Shown here piece after piece: positions 42,638 to 49,883 of a stretch of DNA of 64,000 nucleotides. The stretch lies in contig JAVBQG010000015.1 of NCBI GenBank assembly GCA_031549185.1, forward strand, positions 41,793 to 105,792. Reading direction: 5' to 3'. The notes under the pieces are model-generated. The model did not search any database, had not been told where the DNA came from, and saw only the letters and a program-made list of their open reading frames with translations. The stretch comes from JAVBQG01 sp031549185 (lineage in GTDB: Bacteria > Synergistota > Synergistia > Synergistales > Synergistaceae). Both the position numbers and the translations under genes were made by a program. The stretch's first letter is position 1, and every line of letters starts with the position of its first letter.

Positions 42638-43288
42638 ATGACAGTAGACTCCAAGAGCCACGCGCTGCTGGCTTACGATAAATTGATGGACATGATCTCC
42701 GCCGGCAGGATAAAGCCGGGAGAGCGCCTCCCCTCGATCCCCCTCGCCGAGGAGTTCGGCGTCAGCCGCACGCCCGTGATCGAGGCTCTGAAACGGATGG
42801 AGAACGAAGGTATCGTCGTCTTCAAGTCCGGCAACGGGGCCTGGGTGATCGACCCGACGAAACGGGAGATCCGCGACGTCTACGTCGTGCGCACCGCTCT
42901 CGAGGCGCTGGCGCTTGATTTGGCGTTCGAACGGATCTCCTCACCCTCCCTGATCGGGCTCGGCAAGTACGTGGAGCTGGAGCAAGAGTATTTCAGGCTG
43001 GGAGAAAAGATCAACTATGTGAAAGCCGGGCTGGATTTCCATCGCGAGCTGGCCCGGCACTGCGGCAACGGCTATCTCGTGCACAGCATCGAAAGTGTCA
43101 TGTCGACGACGTACGCCTACTTGCTCCTTTTCGAGCCGGAGAGGGACATCGCGGGCGCCCGCTACCCCGACGAGCACCGGGAGCTTTTGGATTTGATCGG
43201 GGCAGGGAGGCGAAGCGAGGCGAAGGAATATCTCCAGGGGCACCTCATGGCGTCGTTCGACGCGAATTTCGCAACGCTCGAGGCGTAA
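42638..43288 (+). CDS. GntR-family regulator (FadR/FCD type)
   Basis: A 216-residue repressor. The winged helix-turn-helix (about residues 10-70) has GERLPSIPLAEEFGVSRTPVIEALKRME. The all-helical FCD ligand domain (about 75-210) carries metal-site residues in DFHRELARHCGN and DEHRELLD. It is cotranscribed with the aminotransferase and is likely to repress the operon through the inverted repeat at 41457-41476. Confidence 0.9.
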   Translation: MTVDSKSHALLAYDKLMDMISAGRIKPGERLPSIPLAEEFGVSRTPVIEALKRMENEGIVVFKSGNGAWVIDPTKREIRDVYVVRTALEALALDLAFERISSPSLIGLGKYVELEQEYFRLGEKINYVKAGLDFHRELARHCGNGYLVHSIESVMSTTYAYLLLFEPERDIAGARYPDEHRELLDLIGAGRRSEAKEYLQGHLMASFDANFATLEA

Positions 43289-43297
43289 TACCGAAAG

Positions 43298-43927
43298 TTA
43301 CAGCGCCCTGCACTCCACCGCGAGGTGGGCAAGCGCGGCCTTTCGCTCTCCTCCATCGATCCCGTCTACGCCCATCTTGTTCTTTAGTTGTTCGCAGGCT
43401 GGCAAGAGAAGCAGCCGTATCTTCTCGTCGCATGACGGAGGTTCTTCGTTCAGGAAGTGTTTCAATTTCCAGCAAAAGGGTGTCGTGAAATCCTCGACGG
43501 GAAGCGCTCCGGACACTTCCCTCACATCGGGCGCGGCGTCGTGAAGGTCGGCGACGATTCCCGCGAGGGAGTCGATTTGATTATCCGTGAGATCTCGGTC
43601 CGCCAGAACATAGCCCTCCACGCATTTAAAGAGGACACAGACGTTTTCGGCGTCCTCGCATTTGAAAAGTCCATTCAGCGTGCGCACGGGCTCGGCGGCT
43701 TTGCCCGCGAGGCGCCCGCCGCCGAGTTTCGCCAGCACGGAGAGATGGTCGTCCAAGTGTGCCGTGAGCGCAGGGGGCGAGGCCCTGTCTTTTCGATAGG
43801 CTTTTAAAAAATACGATGCGCGCGGTGTTTGGACGCGATAAGCGAGCGCGGACCAACCGCCTTGCTCGGCGGAGACGTCGTAATCTCGAATGCCGTACTC
43901 TTCTGACAACAGCTCGCGAAACCGCAT
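43298..43927 (-). pseudogene. Truncated APH/choline-kinase-like gene (N-terminal lobe only)
   Basis: A 209-residue frame whose first part matches a kinase-like N-lobe (WSALAYRVQTPRASYFLKAYR, and the linker VLFKCVEGYVLADRDL). It stops before the catalytic loop (HGD/HxDxxxxN) and the DFG-like Asp expected in an aminoglycoside or choline phosphotransferase. The 3' end lies against the convergent GntR gene, ten bases away, suggesting the C-lobe was deleted. The frame is intact, so it may still be expressed, but kinase activity is very unlikely. Confidence 0.65.
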
Positions 43928-43970
43928 CGTGCGAATGTCACGCTCCTTCGAAGTGGCCGTTCGCCGTCTC

Positions 43971-44744
43971 TCAGAGAAACAGCTCCGGTTCTTTTCTCGC
44001 GACCGCGTCCAGCAAGTGCGGCTTCAGCATCTCCCTTACCTCGGGCGTTCCGAGCGTCCTGGCTTTTTCCGGGCAGTACTTGACGCAGGCGCCGCAGACG
44101 ATGCAACGTTGCGTATCCGTCCGCACAGGATCCCTCTTTGCAATCGCGCCGTTCGGGCAGACCTGTGCGCAGCGCGCGCACCGGGTACATCTTTCGGAGT
44201 CCGTTCTGGGGAAGAGGTCGATTTTGGAGGGTGTTCCCCAATCGGGGTATGCCCCCGGCGCTTCGATGGCCGGGCTCCCCTCCTCCGCTCGGCGCAGGAT
44301 CCGAAGGCCGAATTCGGCCAACAACTTACGATCGTCGCCGTCGGGACGACCGGCCGCAATCTGCGGCGAGCTCGAGTGCTCCGCGATCGCGGCGACAGCC
44401 GCCACCGGTTTGAACCCCCTGGATGAAGCGGCGGCGTGCAAGTCCAGCAGAGCTCCTTCCCAGGCCCGGTTGCCGTAGACTGTCACCAGAGCGCAGGGTG
44501 TGCCGTCGCCCGTGAATTTTGCGAAAATATCCGCCGTGTTCCTGGGCACGCGTCCGCCATAGACGGGAAAACCGAAAAAGGCGAGATCGCTTTGCGCAAA
44601 AGACAGATTGTCGGTGCGGTTTCCCGGGAGCGTGACATTGTGCTTCGCTGTGGGGGCGGGTATACCCCGTCCCATGGCCTCGAGGACTTTTTCCGTTCCC
44701 CCACAGGGGCTGAAGATAATGTGGCGAGCCTTGTCGATTTTCAT
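43971..44744 (-). CDS. EFR1-type flavodoxin-ferredoxin
   Basis: A 257-residue fusion of an N-terminal flavodoxin-like domain (HIIFSPCGGTEKVLEAMGRG, FFGFPVYGGRVP) and a C-terminal 2x[4Fe-4S] ferredoxin: CTRCARCAQVCP and CIVCGACVKYCP. This is the EFR1 architecture, an electron carrier in anaerobes; the partner enzyme is unknown. ATG 44744 has AGGAGG ten bases upstream. Upstream on the same strand there is a remnant of an iron-sulfur reductase gene. Confidence 0.87.
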   Translation of the reverse strand: MKIDKARHIIFSPCGGTEKVLEAMGRGIPAPTAKHNVTLPGNRTDNLSFAQSDLAFFGFPVYGGRVPRNTADIFAKFTGDGTPCALVTVYGNRAWEGALLDLHAAASSRGFKPVAAVAAIAEHSSSPQIAAGRPDGDDRKLLAEFGLRILRRAEEGSPAIEAPGAYPDWGTPSKIDLFPRTDSERCTRCARCAQVCPNGAIAKRDPVRTDTQRCIVCGACVKYCPEKARTLGTPEVREMLKPHLLDAVARKEPELFL

Positions 44745-44779
44745 TTCGAACGAACCTCCTCCAGAACCCATTTCGTATC

Positions 44780-44925
44780 TCTTTTACCTCTGGCCGCTCG
44801 TTGCACAGGGTGCGCTCTGCCGTGGCGTCTCCTTTCATCTCCGACGTTTTGATGATACCACAGGCGACGAAACCGCACAGCAAGGCTGCTTGCTGGATTC
44901 GTGAGGCCAGCTCCGGATCGCTCAT
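44780..44925 (-). pseudogene. N-terminal remnant of a QueG-like iron-sulfur reductase
   Basis: A frame starting at ATG 44925 reads about 48 good codons (MSDPELASRIQQAALLCGF, VACGIIKTSEM), resembling the start of epoxyqueuosine-reductase-like [4Fe-4S] proteins. It then runs out of frame through the EFR1 gene with low-complexity Arg-rich sequence. It lacks a clear ribosome site. A short true peptide cannot be ruled out. Confidence 0.5.
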
Positions 44926-44937
44926 GATTTAATCATG
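44923..44937. promoter_or_regulatory. Palindrome CATGATT-T-AATCATG
   Basis: A perfect 7-1-7 inverted repeat at the start of the remnant and upstream of xdhC. It may be an operator for one of the divergent units. Confidence 0.35.
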
Positions 44938-45075
44938 TAAATGTATGTTTCATAGTCTGCCGATTTTTGTCAATGCGACCCGAGAATGTTGTATACTTTA
45001 CACATGTTGTGAGATTGTGATATAGAGGGTGCAAGAGCGAAAAAAGAAACACGAAACACTCTACCGAACTGACAC

Positions 45076-45921
45076 ATGAAATGGGGGTCCGAGGTATTGC
45101 AGATTGCCATGCTAAAGAAAATTCTGAACGAAGTCGGAAACGGCCGCAAGGGCGTGTTTTGCATGCTGATCGAGCGGCATGGTTCGATCCCCCGCACGGC
45201 GGGCGCGTCGATGTGGGTTTACGAGGACGGTTCGGTCGAGGGCAGCATCGGCGGCGGTCCGATGGAATACGAGAGCGTCGAGGAGGCCCATGATATGCTG
45301 GAGAAGGGCGACAAGGTCAGGGTCAAGGATTTCAATCTCGGCGCGGGCCTCAATGAGGGCAGTTCCCCCGAGAATGCGGTCTGCGGCGGGGATGGCAAGG
45401 TGTACTTTGAACTGGTCGCGCCCAACAACGAGGTCTTCATCTTCGGCGCCGGGCACGTCGGCAAAGCGCTCTCCCGCTTTGCCGCCCTCTGCGAGTTTGA
45501 CGTGATGGTGTGGGACGACCGGCCGGAACACGCGAACGAAAAGAATATCCCCTGGGCGCGGACGATCTGCTGTCCGATGGAAGAGCTTTTCGACGAGTCG
45601 AAATATGGTAGATTGTTCCACAAAAACAGCTACGTTGCCGTCATCACCCGGGGGCACAAATTGGATATGAACGCGATCCGCCTGATGGCCGGCCATGAAG
45701 TAGCCTATATCGGCGTCATCGGTTCCAGAGGGAAAAAGGCATTCGTCGACAAACACCTGAAGGCGGAAGGCGTATCGGAAGAATTTCTGAATTTGGTCTA
45801 CAGCCCCGTCGGTTTGCCGCTCAAGGCCGAAGCGCCGGCGGAAGTCGCGCTCTGCATTATGTCGGAGATTGTCGCGGTCAAAAACGGAGCCAACGCCGAG
45901 GCATTGAGGAACGCGAAGTAA
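45076..45921 (+). CDS. xdhC: XdhC-family protein (molybdenum hydroxylase maturation)
   Basis: A 281-residue protein with an N-terminal XdhC_CoxI domain (RHGSIPRTAGASMWVYEDGS, GSIGGGPMEYESVEEA) and a C-terminal Rossmann domain (VFIFGAGHVGKALSRFA; YIGVIGSRGKK). XdhC proteins insert the sulfurated molybdenum cofactor into xanthine-dehydrogenase-type enzymes. No hydroxylase subunit is nearby. The start is uncertain: ATG 45076 lacks a ribosome site, and ATG 45109 (MLKKIL, the common family start) has GAGGT 13 bases away. A terminator follows. Confidence 0.85.
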   Translation: MKWGSEVLQIAMLKKILNEVGNGRKGVFCMLIERHGSIPRTAGASMWVYEDGSVEGSIGGGPMEYESVEEAHDMLEKGDKVRVKDFNLGAGLNEGSSPENAVCGGDGKVYFELVAPNNEVFIFGAGHVGKALSRFAALCEFDVMVWDDRPEHANEKNIPWARTICCPMEELFDESKYGRLFHKNSYVAVITRGHKLDMNAIRLMAGHEVAYIGVIGSRGKKAFVDKHLKAEGVSEEFLNLVYSPVGLPLKAEAPAEVALCIMSEIVAVKNGANAEALRNAK

Positions 45922-45923
45922 TA

Positions 45924-45976
45924 ACAGCCCCTTGTCGATCTTTTGCAGGCTCGCCAAGGGGCTGTCACGTTTTTTA
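45924..45976 (+). terminator. Intrinsic terminator between xdhC and arsM
   Basis: Stem ACAGCCCCTTG (45924-45934) / CAAGGGGCTGT (45955-45965), 11 bp, then CACG and six Ts. It sits between convergent genes. Confidence 0.88.
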
Positions 45977-45989
45977 TAGGCACCGCGTT

Positions 45990-46787
45990 TTATTTCGAGG
46001 CAGTAACCAATGCACTGGCGGAAAGATCTTTCATCGCCTCGATGTCCTCCGGCGTCGAAGACTCGGCGGGTTTTATGTTATGTACTTTGGTTATCTCGAT
46101 TTTCACGTCTTTGAACCCGGCGCGTTCCAACTTTTCCCTGTACTCTTCTGGAGACAACGCCCCCGCAAGACAACCCGACCAGGCGATAAGGCTCTTCATG
46201 ATCTTCTCCGTCGCCGGTTTCAAAAGAACGACGTCGGAGATACAGAAGCGACCGCTATTCGAAAGCACGCGATAGATCTCCGCCAGTACCTTGTCCTTAT
46301 CAGGAGAGAGATTGATGACGCAGTTCGAAATCACGGCGTCGACACTCCCGTCGTGCAGCGGAATATCCTCCATGTAGCCCTGTAAAAGCGTGACGTTGCG
46401 CAATCCGACTCTGTCGATATTGATTCGCGCTTGGTCGCGCATTTCCTTCGTCATGTCGAGTCCATACACGTGTCCCGACGATCCGATTATCCTCGCGGAC
46501 AGAATGAGATCGAGTCCAGCACCGCTTCCGAGGTCGAGCAGGCGTTCTCCTGGTTTCAGAGAAGCCGCGTGTACGGGGTTTCCACATCCGAAGGACTGCC
46601 CCACGATCTCCTCCGGCATCCCCGTCGTTTCCTCTCGCGAGTAGTTGTCCTTCGTGATATCGGAGGCGTCGAACGCTCCGCTATCGCAACAGGAGGAGTC
46701 GCTGCTTCCGCAACAACAGCCGTCGCTCTGTTTATTTTGAATCGCGTCACCGTAGGCTTTTTTCACCGCTTCTCGAATGTCGCCCAT
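45990..46787 (-). CDS. arsM: Arsenite S-adenosylmethyltransferase
   Basis: A 265-residue SAM-dependent methyltransferase that methylates As(III). It has the SAM motif LLDLGSGAGLDLILSAR, the conserved Cys of SNCVINLSPDK and of SFGCGNPV, and an N-terminal Cys cluster (CCCGSSDSSCC, residues 24-34) seen in anaerobe ArsM. ATG 46787 has a perfect AGGAGG eight bases upstream. It is the last gene of the arsR-X-arsD-arsA-arsM cluster. Confidence 0.93.
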   Translation of the reverse strand: MGDIREAVKKAYGDAIQNKQSDGCCCGSSDSSCCDSGAFDASDITKDNYSREETTGMPEEIVGQSFGCGNPVHAASLKPGERLLDLGSGAGLDLILSARIIGSSGHVYGLDMTKEMRDQARINIDRVGLRNVTLLQGYMEDIPLHDGSVDAVISNCVINLSPDKDKVLAEIYRVLSNSGRFCISDVVLLKPATEKIMKSLIAWSGCLAGALSPEEYREKLERAGFKDVKIEITKVHNIKPAESSTPEDIEAMKDLSASALVTASK

Positions 46788-46843
46788 CTTCTTCACCTCC
46801 TGAAGATCCGGTTTTCCCGGAAAGGTTCCGACTATTCATACTG

Positions 46844-48574
46844 CTACGCGATTTCTCCGACGGAGACGTCCTTTTTCCAACCGATGGCGGCGATGTGCCC
46901 TCCGCTAATTTCGCCGACTCTCCGCAGCCATTCTTTCTCCGCTGCGGCTCTCGCCGCCAGAATGGGGTTATCTGTCCGGACGAGAGAGAGGCACTGGTTG
47001 ACGACCCACCACGTGTTGCAAATGCCGGCCCTCTCCAAATCCTCCTTCAGCCTTTGCGCCTCGAAGACGGGCGTCGCTTCGGGCAGCGTCACGATCACGA
47101 CCTCCGTCTGGCTCGCGTCGCGCAACCTCGGCAGCAGTTCCGCGACCGAGGGCGGGATCTCGCCCTTCGTCCGCTGTATCTCTCGGTGATAACTCTGCGT
47201 GGCGTCGAGAAGCAACAGCGTATGCCCGGTCGGAGCGGTATCGATTACGACGACCTCGCTCTTCGCTTTCTCCACGATCTCGGCGAAGGCGCGGAAGACA
47301 GCGATCTCCTGCGTACAGGGAGAGCGCAGATCCTCCTCGATGTAGGCGAGGTCGTCGGTGCTCATCGTCTCGCGCGCTTTGCTCAACACCTCGTTCTGGT
47401 ACTTGGCGAGCTCCTTCTCCTCGTCGATCTTCGAGAGCGAGACGTTCTCTGGCTTCCCGACGACGTACTGCAGGTGTGCGGCGGGGTCGGTCGTCGTCAG
47501 ATGGACTTTGACGCCTTTCTTCGCAAGCGAAAGCGCTATGACGGCCGCGATCGTCGTCTTGCCGACGCCGCCCTTGCCCATCGCGAAGATCACCGTCTTG
47601 CCCGACGCGTAAAGATCTTCCGTCAGGTCGTGCAGCGACCGGAGCTTCGTCTCGGCCTCGCCGCCGGCTCGAATCCCGCACGCGCTCTTCGTGAAAAACG
47701 CCCGGATATTCTCCAATCCCAGAATGTTATATGAACGCAGGGGCAGCGTGAAAATTTGCATCTCCGTGAGCGCCTTCGGCATATGGGAGAACGCCTTCTG
47801 CTGCTTCTCGAAAAGCCCTCTGGAAATCTCGTCGGTTCCCTCCTCCGCCACGCCGTTTACAATCAACATCTGATTGACGATCCCCAACTCGGAGAGTTCT
47901 TTACTGGAACGGTCGGCCTCCAGCAGCGGCGTCTCCTCCGGGCGGGCCACCAGAACTAGCGTCGTCTTTCTGCCGTCCGCGAGGTTCTCGACGGCGTACC
48001 TGTACATGTCCTTCTTCTCCTGCAGGCCGGCAAGCTGTCCCAGACAGGAAGCGCCGTGCGTGTTCTCGCTGATGAAGTCGGTCCACGCCGACGGCAGCTG
48101 AAGCATCCGCAGGGTATGCCCGGTCGGGGCCGTGTCGAAAATAATATGATCATACGCGGTCGCCATCGTGTGATCTGTGATGAAGCGCGAAAACTGGTCG
48201 AACGCGGCGATCTCAACGGTACACGAGCCGGAGAGCTGCTCCTCCATTTGTGTGATGGCGCTATCGGGCAGCTTGCCGCGATAAGGGCCGACGACGCTCT
48301 CCCGATAGGCATTTGCCGCCTCGAGCGGGTCGAGGTTCGCGACGACGAGACCGGGAACGCCTGCGATGGGCACGCCTTCACTCGTCAATTTCGTCTCGAA
48401 GACATCCTGCAAGTTAGAGGCGGGGTCGGTGCTGACCAGCAGCACCTTTTTCCCGCCGTCCGCCAGATTGACGGCGATAGCGCAGGAGATGGAGGTTTTG
48501 CCGACGCCCCCTTTGCCCGTGAAAAACAAATACTTCGTCAGTACCGTCCGATGCAGCTCAAACGGTCTATGCAT
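46844..48574 (-). CDS. arsA: Arsenite-stimulated ATPase ArsA
   Basis: A 576-residue tandem ATPase (A1-A2). Both halves have the P-loop GKGGVGKT(S/T) (about residues 19 and 331) and the switch DTAPTGHT. Cys residues in SGSCTVEIAAF and RSPCTQEIAVF occupy the As(III)-site positions. ArsA energises the efflux permease ArsB/Acr3 and takes arsenite from ArsD. No permease gene is in this cluster. ATG 48574 has GGGAG eight bases upstream. It follows arsD by about 65 bases (after the proposed readthrough stop). Confidence 0.95.
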   Translation of the reverse strand: MHRPFELHRTVLTKYLFFTGKGGVGKTSISCAIAVNLADGGKKVLLVSTDPASNLQDVFETKLTSEGVPIAGVPGLVVANLDPLEAANAYRESVVGPYRGKLPDSAITQMEEQLSGSCTVEIAAFDQFSRFITDHTMATAYDHIIFDTAPTGHTLRMLQLPSAWTDFISENTHGASCLGQLAGLQEKKDMYRYAVENLADGRKTTLVLVARPEETPLLEADRSSKELSELGIVNQMLIVNGVAEEGTDEISRGLFEKQQKAFSHMPKALTEMQIFTLPLRSYNILGLENIRAFFTKSACGIRAGGEAETKLRSLHDLTEDLYASGKTVIFAMGKGGVGKTTIAAVIALSLAKKGVKVHLTTTDPAAHLQYVVGKPENVSLSKIDEEKELAKYQNEVLSKARETMSTDDLAYIEEDLRSPCTQEIAVFRAFAEIVEKAKSEVVVIDTAPTGHTLLLLDATQSYHREIQRTKGEIPPSVAELLPRLRDASQTEVVIVTLPEATPVFEAQRLKEDLERAGICNTWWVVNQCLSLVRTDNPILAARAAAEKEWLRRVGEISGGHIAAIGWKKDVSVGEIA

Positions 48575-48639
48575 TTCGATCACTCCCGAAGAGAAGCTAT
48601 TTTTGTCTGATGGTTTTAATCAGATTACATCTTTGACAA

Positions 48640-49017
48640 CTAGCAGCAGCCCGACGGGCCGCAGTTCGGGCCTCAGGTGCCGCCAACATCTGGCTCCGGG
48701 CTCTCCGTTTCCACGACGACCCCGGTCCAGGCGGCGAACTCGACGTTGCTCGGGTACGCTTTTTTCTTGGCGACCTCGCCATCTACCAAGGTGACCGGCA
48801 GAATGTCGGCGCCCTCTTTTTCGAGGATGGCAGCGATGGTCTTGTTCGCGACGAAGTCCTGCGGCTCGCTCGCCAGGTTGTGACGCTTGACCGATGTACC
48901 CTTCTCCTGCAGCGCGCTGAGCACAGTAGCAACGCGCAACAGCTCCGGGTCGATGCTTGGCCCGCACACGCCCGTCGAACAGCACATTGCCGGATCGAAA
49001 ATTTCGATTTTTTTCAT
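48640..49017 (-). CDS. arsD: Arsenical metallochaperone ArsD with in-frame UGA (proposed selenoprotein)
   Basis: Metallochaperone delivering As(III) to ArsA. The N-terminal site Cys12-Cys13-Cys18 (DPAMCCSTGVCG) is intact. The ordinary frame ends at UGA (48675-48673) after 114 residues. In the same frame it continues GPNCGPSGCC to TAG (48642-48640), giving 125 residues, the normal ArsD length, and matching the Cys-rich PSGCC tail of known ArsD. A hairpin with apical GUC lies 18-20 bases after the UGA. If UGA is read as selenocysteine (residue 115), the tail reads Sec-GPNCGPSGCC. If not, the gene is a slightly shortened ArsD lacking its tail. The start overlaps the preceding UGA-containing gene (ATGA). 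Confidence 0.85.
48646..48662 (-). promoter_or_regulatory. SECIS-like hairpin in arsD
   Basis: A 7-bp stem GCGGCCC / GGGCTGC (one G-U pair) with apical loop GTC, inside the proposed readthrough segment. The apical G is 18 bases after the UGA, within the range known for bacterial SECIS elements. Confidence 0.55.
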
Positions 49018-49385
49018 GATATTTCCTCCAGATCCATTTCTTCCGAGAGCGTGTATCGCAAACGCCCCGCATTCGCGTAGAAGAGGTAATCTTCTTCCAG
49101 GCGGGGGCCGACATCAGCCATATATTTCAAAACATCCGGGTGCATCAACCCTCTGATGCCTTCTATTGCATTTCTCTCTATGTCGACTGGGGTGACTTCA
49201 AAATAATCTCTTGGGTCTTCGGGTATCTCCCTGGTCTGCAGCGGTTCTCCGATGAAGCCCGACGGGCTTCTGAAGACGCTTCATCAGCCGGCAAGATTGA
49301 CGGCGATCCTCACATGGAAAAGCCCACCGCCGTCGCGAATTTTCCGGAGCCAGGATTCGGACGTTATACGCATCTTTCTGATCAT
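49014..49385 (-). CDS. Small ars-operon protein with tandem in-frame UGAs (proposed Sec-Sec selenoprotein)
   Basis: Not recognised as a known family. The frame begins at ATG 49385, nine bases after a strong AGGAGG, runs 33 codons (MIRKMRITSESWLRKIRDGG, then LFHVRIAVNLAG), meets two adjacent UGA codons (49286-49284 and 49283-49281), and continues 88 sense codons (SVFRSPSGFIGEPLQTREIP, ending EEMDLEEIS) to UGA overlapping the arsD start. Both sides have protein-like composition and the same frame. The pair may replace a Cys-Cys metal or arsenic site. A hairpin nearly identical to the arsD one lies at the same distance after the second UGA. The alternative is a pseudogene with two stops, but two adjacent identical stops, and the coupling to arsD, argue against that. 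Confidence 0.65.
49254..49270 (-). promoter_or_regulatory. SECIS-like hairpin in the tandem-UGA gene
   Basis: A perfect 7-bp stem GAAGCCC / GGGCTTC with apical GTC, 18-20 bases after the second UGA. An alternative 8-bp stem GATGAAGC / GCTTCATC (arms 49286-49279 and 49258-49251) uses the UGA region itself. Confidence 0.55.
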
Positions 49386-49459
49386 TGCATCGTACCTCCT
49401 TCCTAACGTGGTGTTTTTGCCACATATTGGATACGAAAAAACACACACTTCCGGTGCGG
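49386..49459. promoter_or_regulatory. arsR-to-X intergenic region with a short inverted repeat
   Basis: The gap holds GTGG-N8-CCAC (49408-49423), related to the half-sites of the arsR operator. It also has a weak 5-bp stem followed by TGTTTTTT on the minus strand, possibly an attenuator after arsR. Downstream regulation is possible but weakly supported. Confidence 0.3.
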
Positions 49460-49771
49460 TTAATTTTTCTCACATACGCCTCTTTCGATCACGCCGTCGA
49501 TGCATTTCAGTGCGGAGAGAAGACACTTCATTTTCAAGCGGTAATAAAGATTCTGCCCATCTCTATGGACCTCGAGGATATCGAGTCGCGTCATGAGCGC
49601 GAGGTGCTTGCTGACGGTCGTCCTGTCTATAGAAAAGTTATCGGCGATGTCGCAGGCACAGATTTCTCTGTCCTCCAGCATCTCCGCGATGGCGATCCTC
49701 ACGGGATGAGCGAGACCCTTCAGAATATCCGCCTTCGCCTCTAAATGCCCGTCTCTTGTTTTTTCCATCAT
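49460..49771 (-). CDS. arsR: ArsR-family As(III)-responsive repressor
   Basis: A 103-residue winged-helix repressor. The sensing site is Cys38-Ala-Cys40 in REICACDIADNF, at the start of the recognition helix, matching the CxC arsenic site of ArsR/SmtB proteins. The recognition helix is DRTTVSKHLALM. The start has GGAG seven bases upstream. It precedes X-arsD-arsA-arsM and has its own promoter and palindrome, so the cluster is probably As(III)-induced. Confidence 0.92.
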   Translation of the reverse strand: MMEKTRDGHLEAKADILKGLAHPVRIAIAEMLEDREICACDIADNFSIDRTTVSKHLALMTRLDILEVHRDGQNLYYRLKMKCLLSALKCIDGVIERGVCEKN

Positions 49772-49784
49772 GTCACGGCTCCTT

Positions 49785-49818
49785 TGTGGCTTTTATTGCA
49801 CGTGCAATTTACGCCACA
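49785..49818. promoter_or_regulatory. ArsR operator
   Basis: Nested palindromes share one centre (49801.5): TGTGGC ... GCCACA outside and TTGCACGTGCAA inside, immediately downstream of the arsR promoter. This is a typical ArsR site arrangement. Confidence 0.7.
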
Positions 49819-49819
49819 T

Positions 49820-49847
49820 ATGATATATCCCTATTTCTTTTTGTCAA
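49820..49847 (-). promoter_or_regulatory. arsR promoter
   Basis: TTGACA (49847-49842), a 16-base spacer, TATCAT (49825-49820). The start site would fall next to the operator palindrome. Confidence 0.75.
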
Positions 49848-49883
49848 GCGCGAGGTGACTCAAGTCAGGGCAGACGGACGAAA

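Noticed and set aside
44626..44642. TTTCCCGGGA-like Noc-binding site
   Set aside because: Only partial match (right arm differs) and it lies inside the EFR1 coding sequence.
48620..49114. 164-codon minus frame over arsD
   Set aside because: Shadow of arsD and the tandem-UGA gene in another frame, with Arg-rich composition.
49383..49390. ATG-CAA-TGA mini-ORF just before the tandem-UGA gene
   Set aside because: Only two codons, four bases from the AGGAGG box. It may be chance and does not explain the long frame that follows.
49198..49473. 91-codon frame overlapping arsR and the tandem-UGA gene
   Set aside because: Its peptide is Arg/Gln-rich with no protein-like pattern. The UGA-containing frame has the ribosome site and the arsD coupling.
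49796..49807. TTGCACGTGCAA as a parS site
   Set aside because: It contains the CACGTG core but lacks the flanking GTTTC/GAAAC bases, and it fits an ArsR operator by position.
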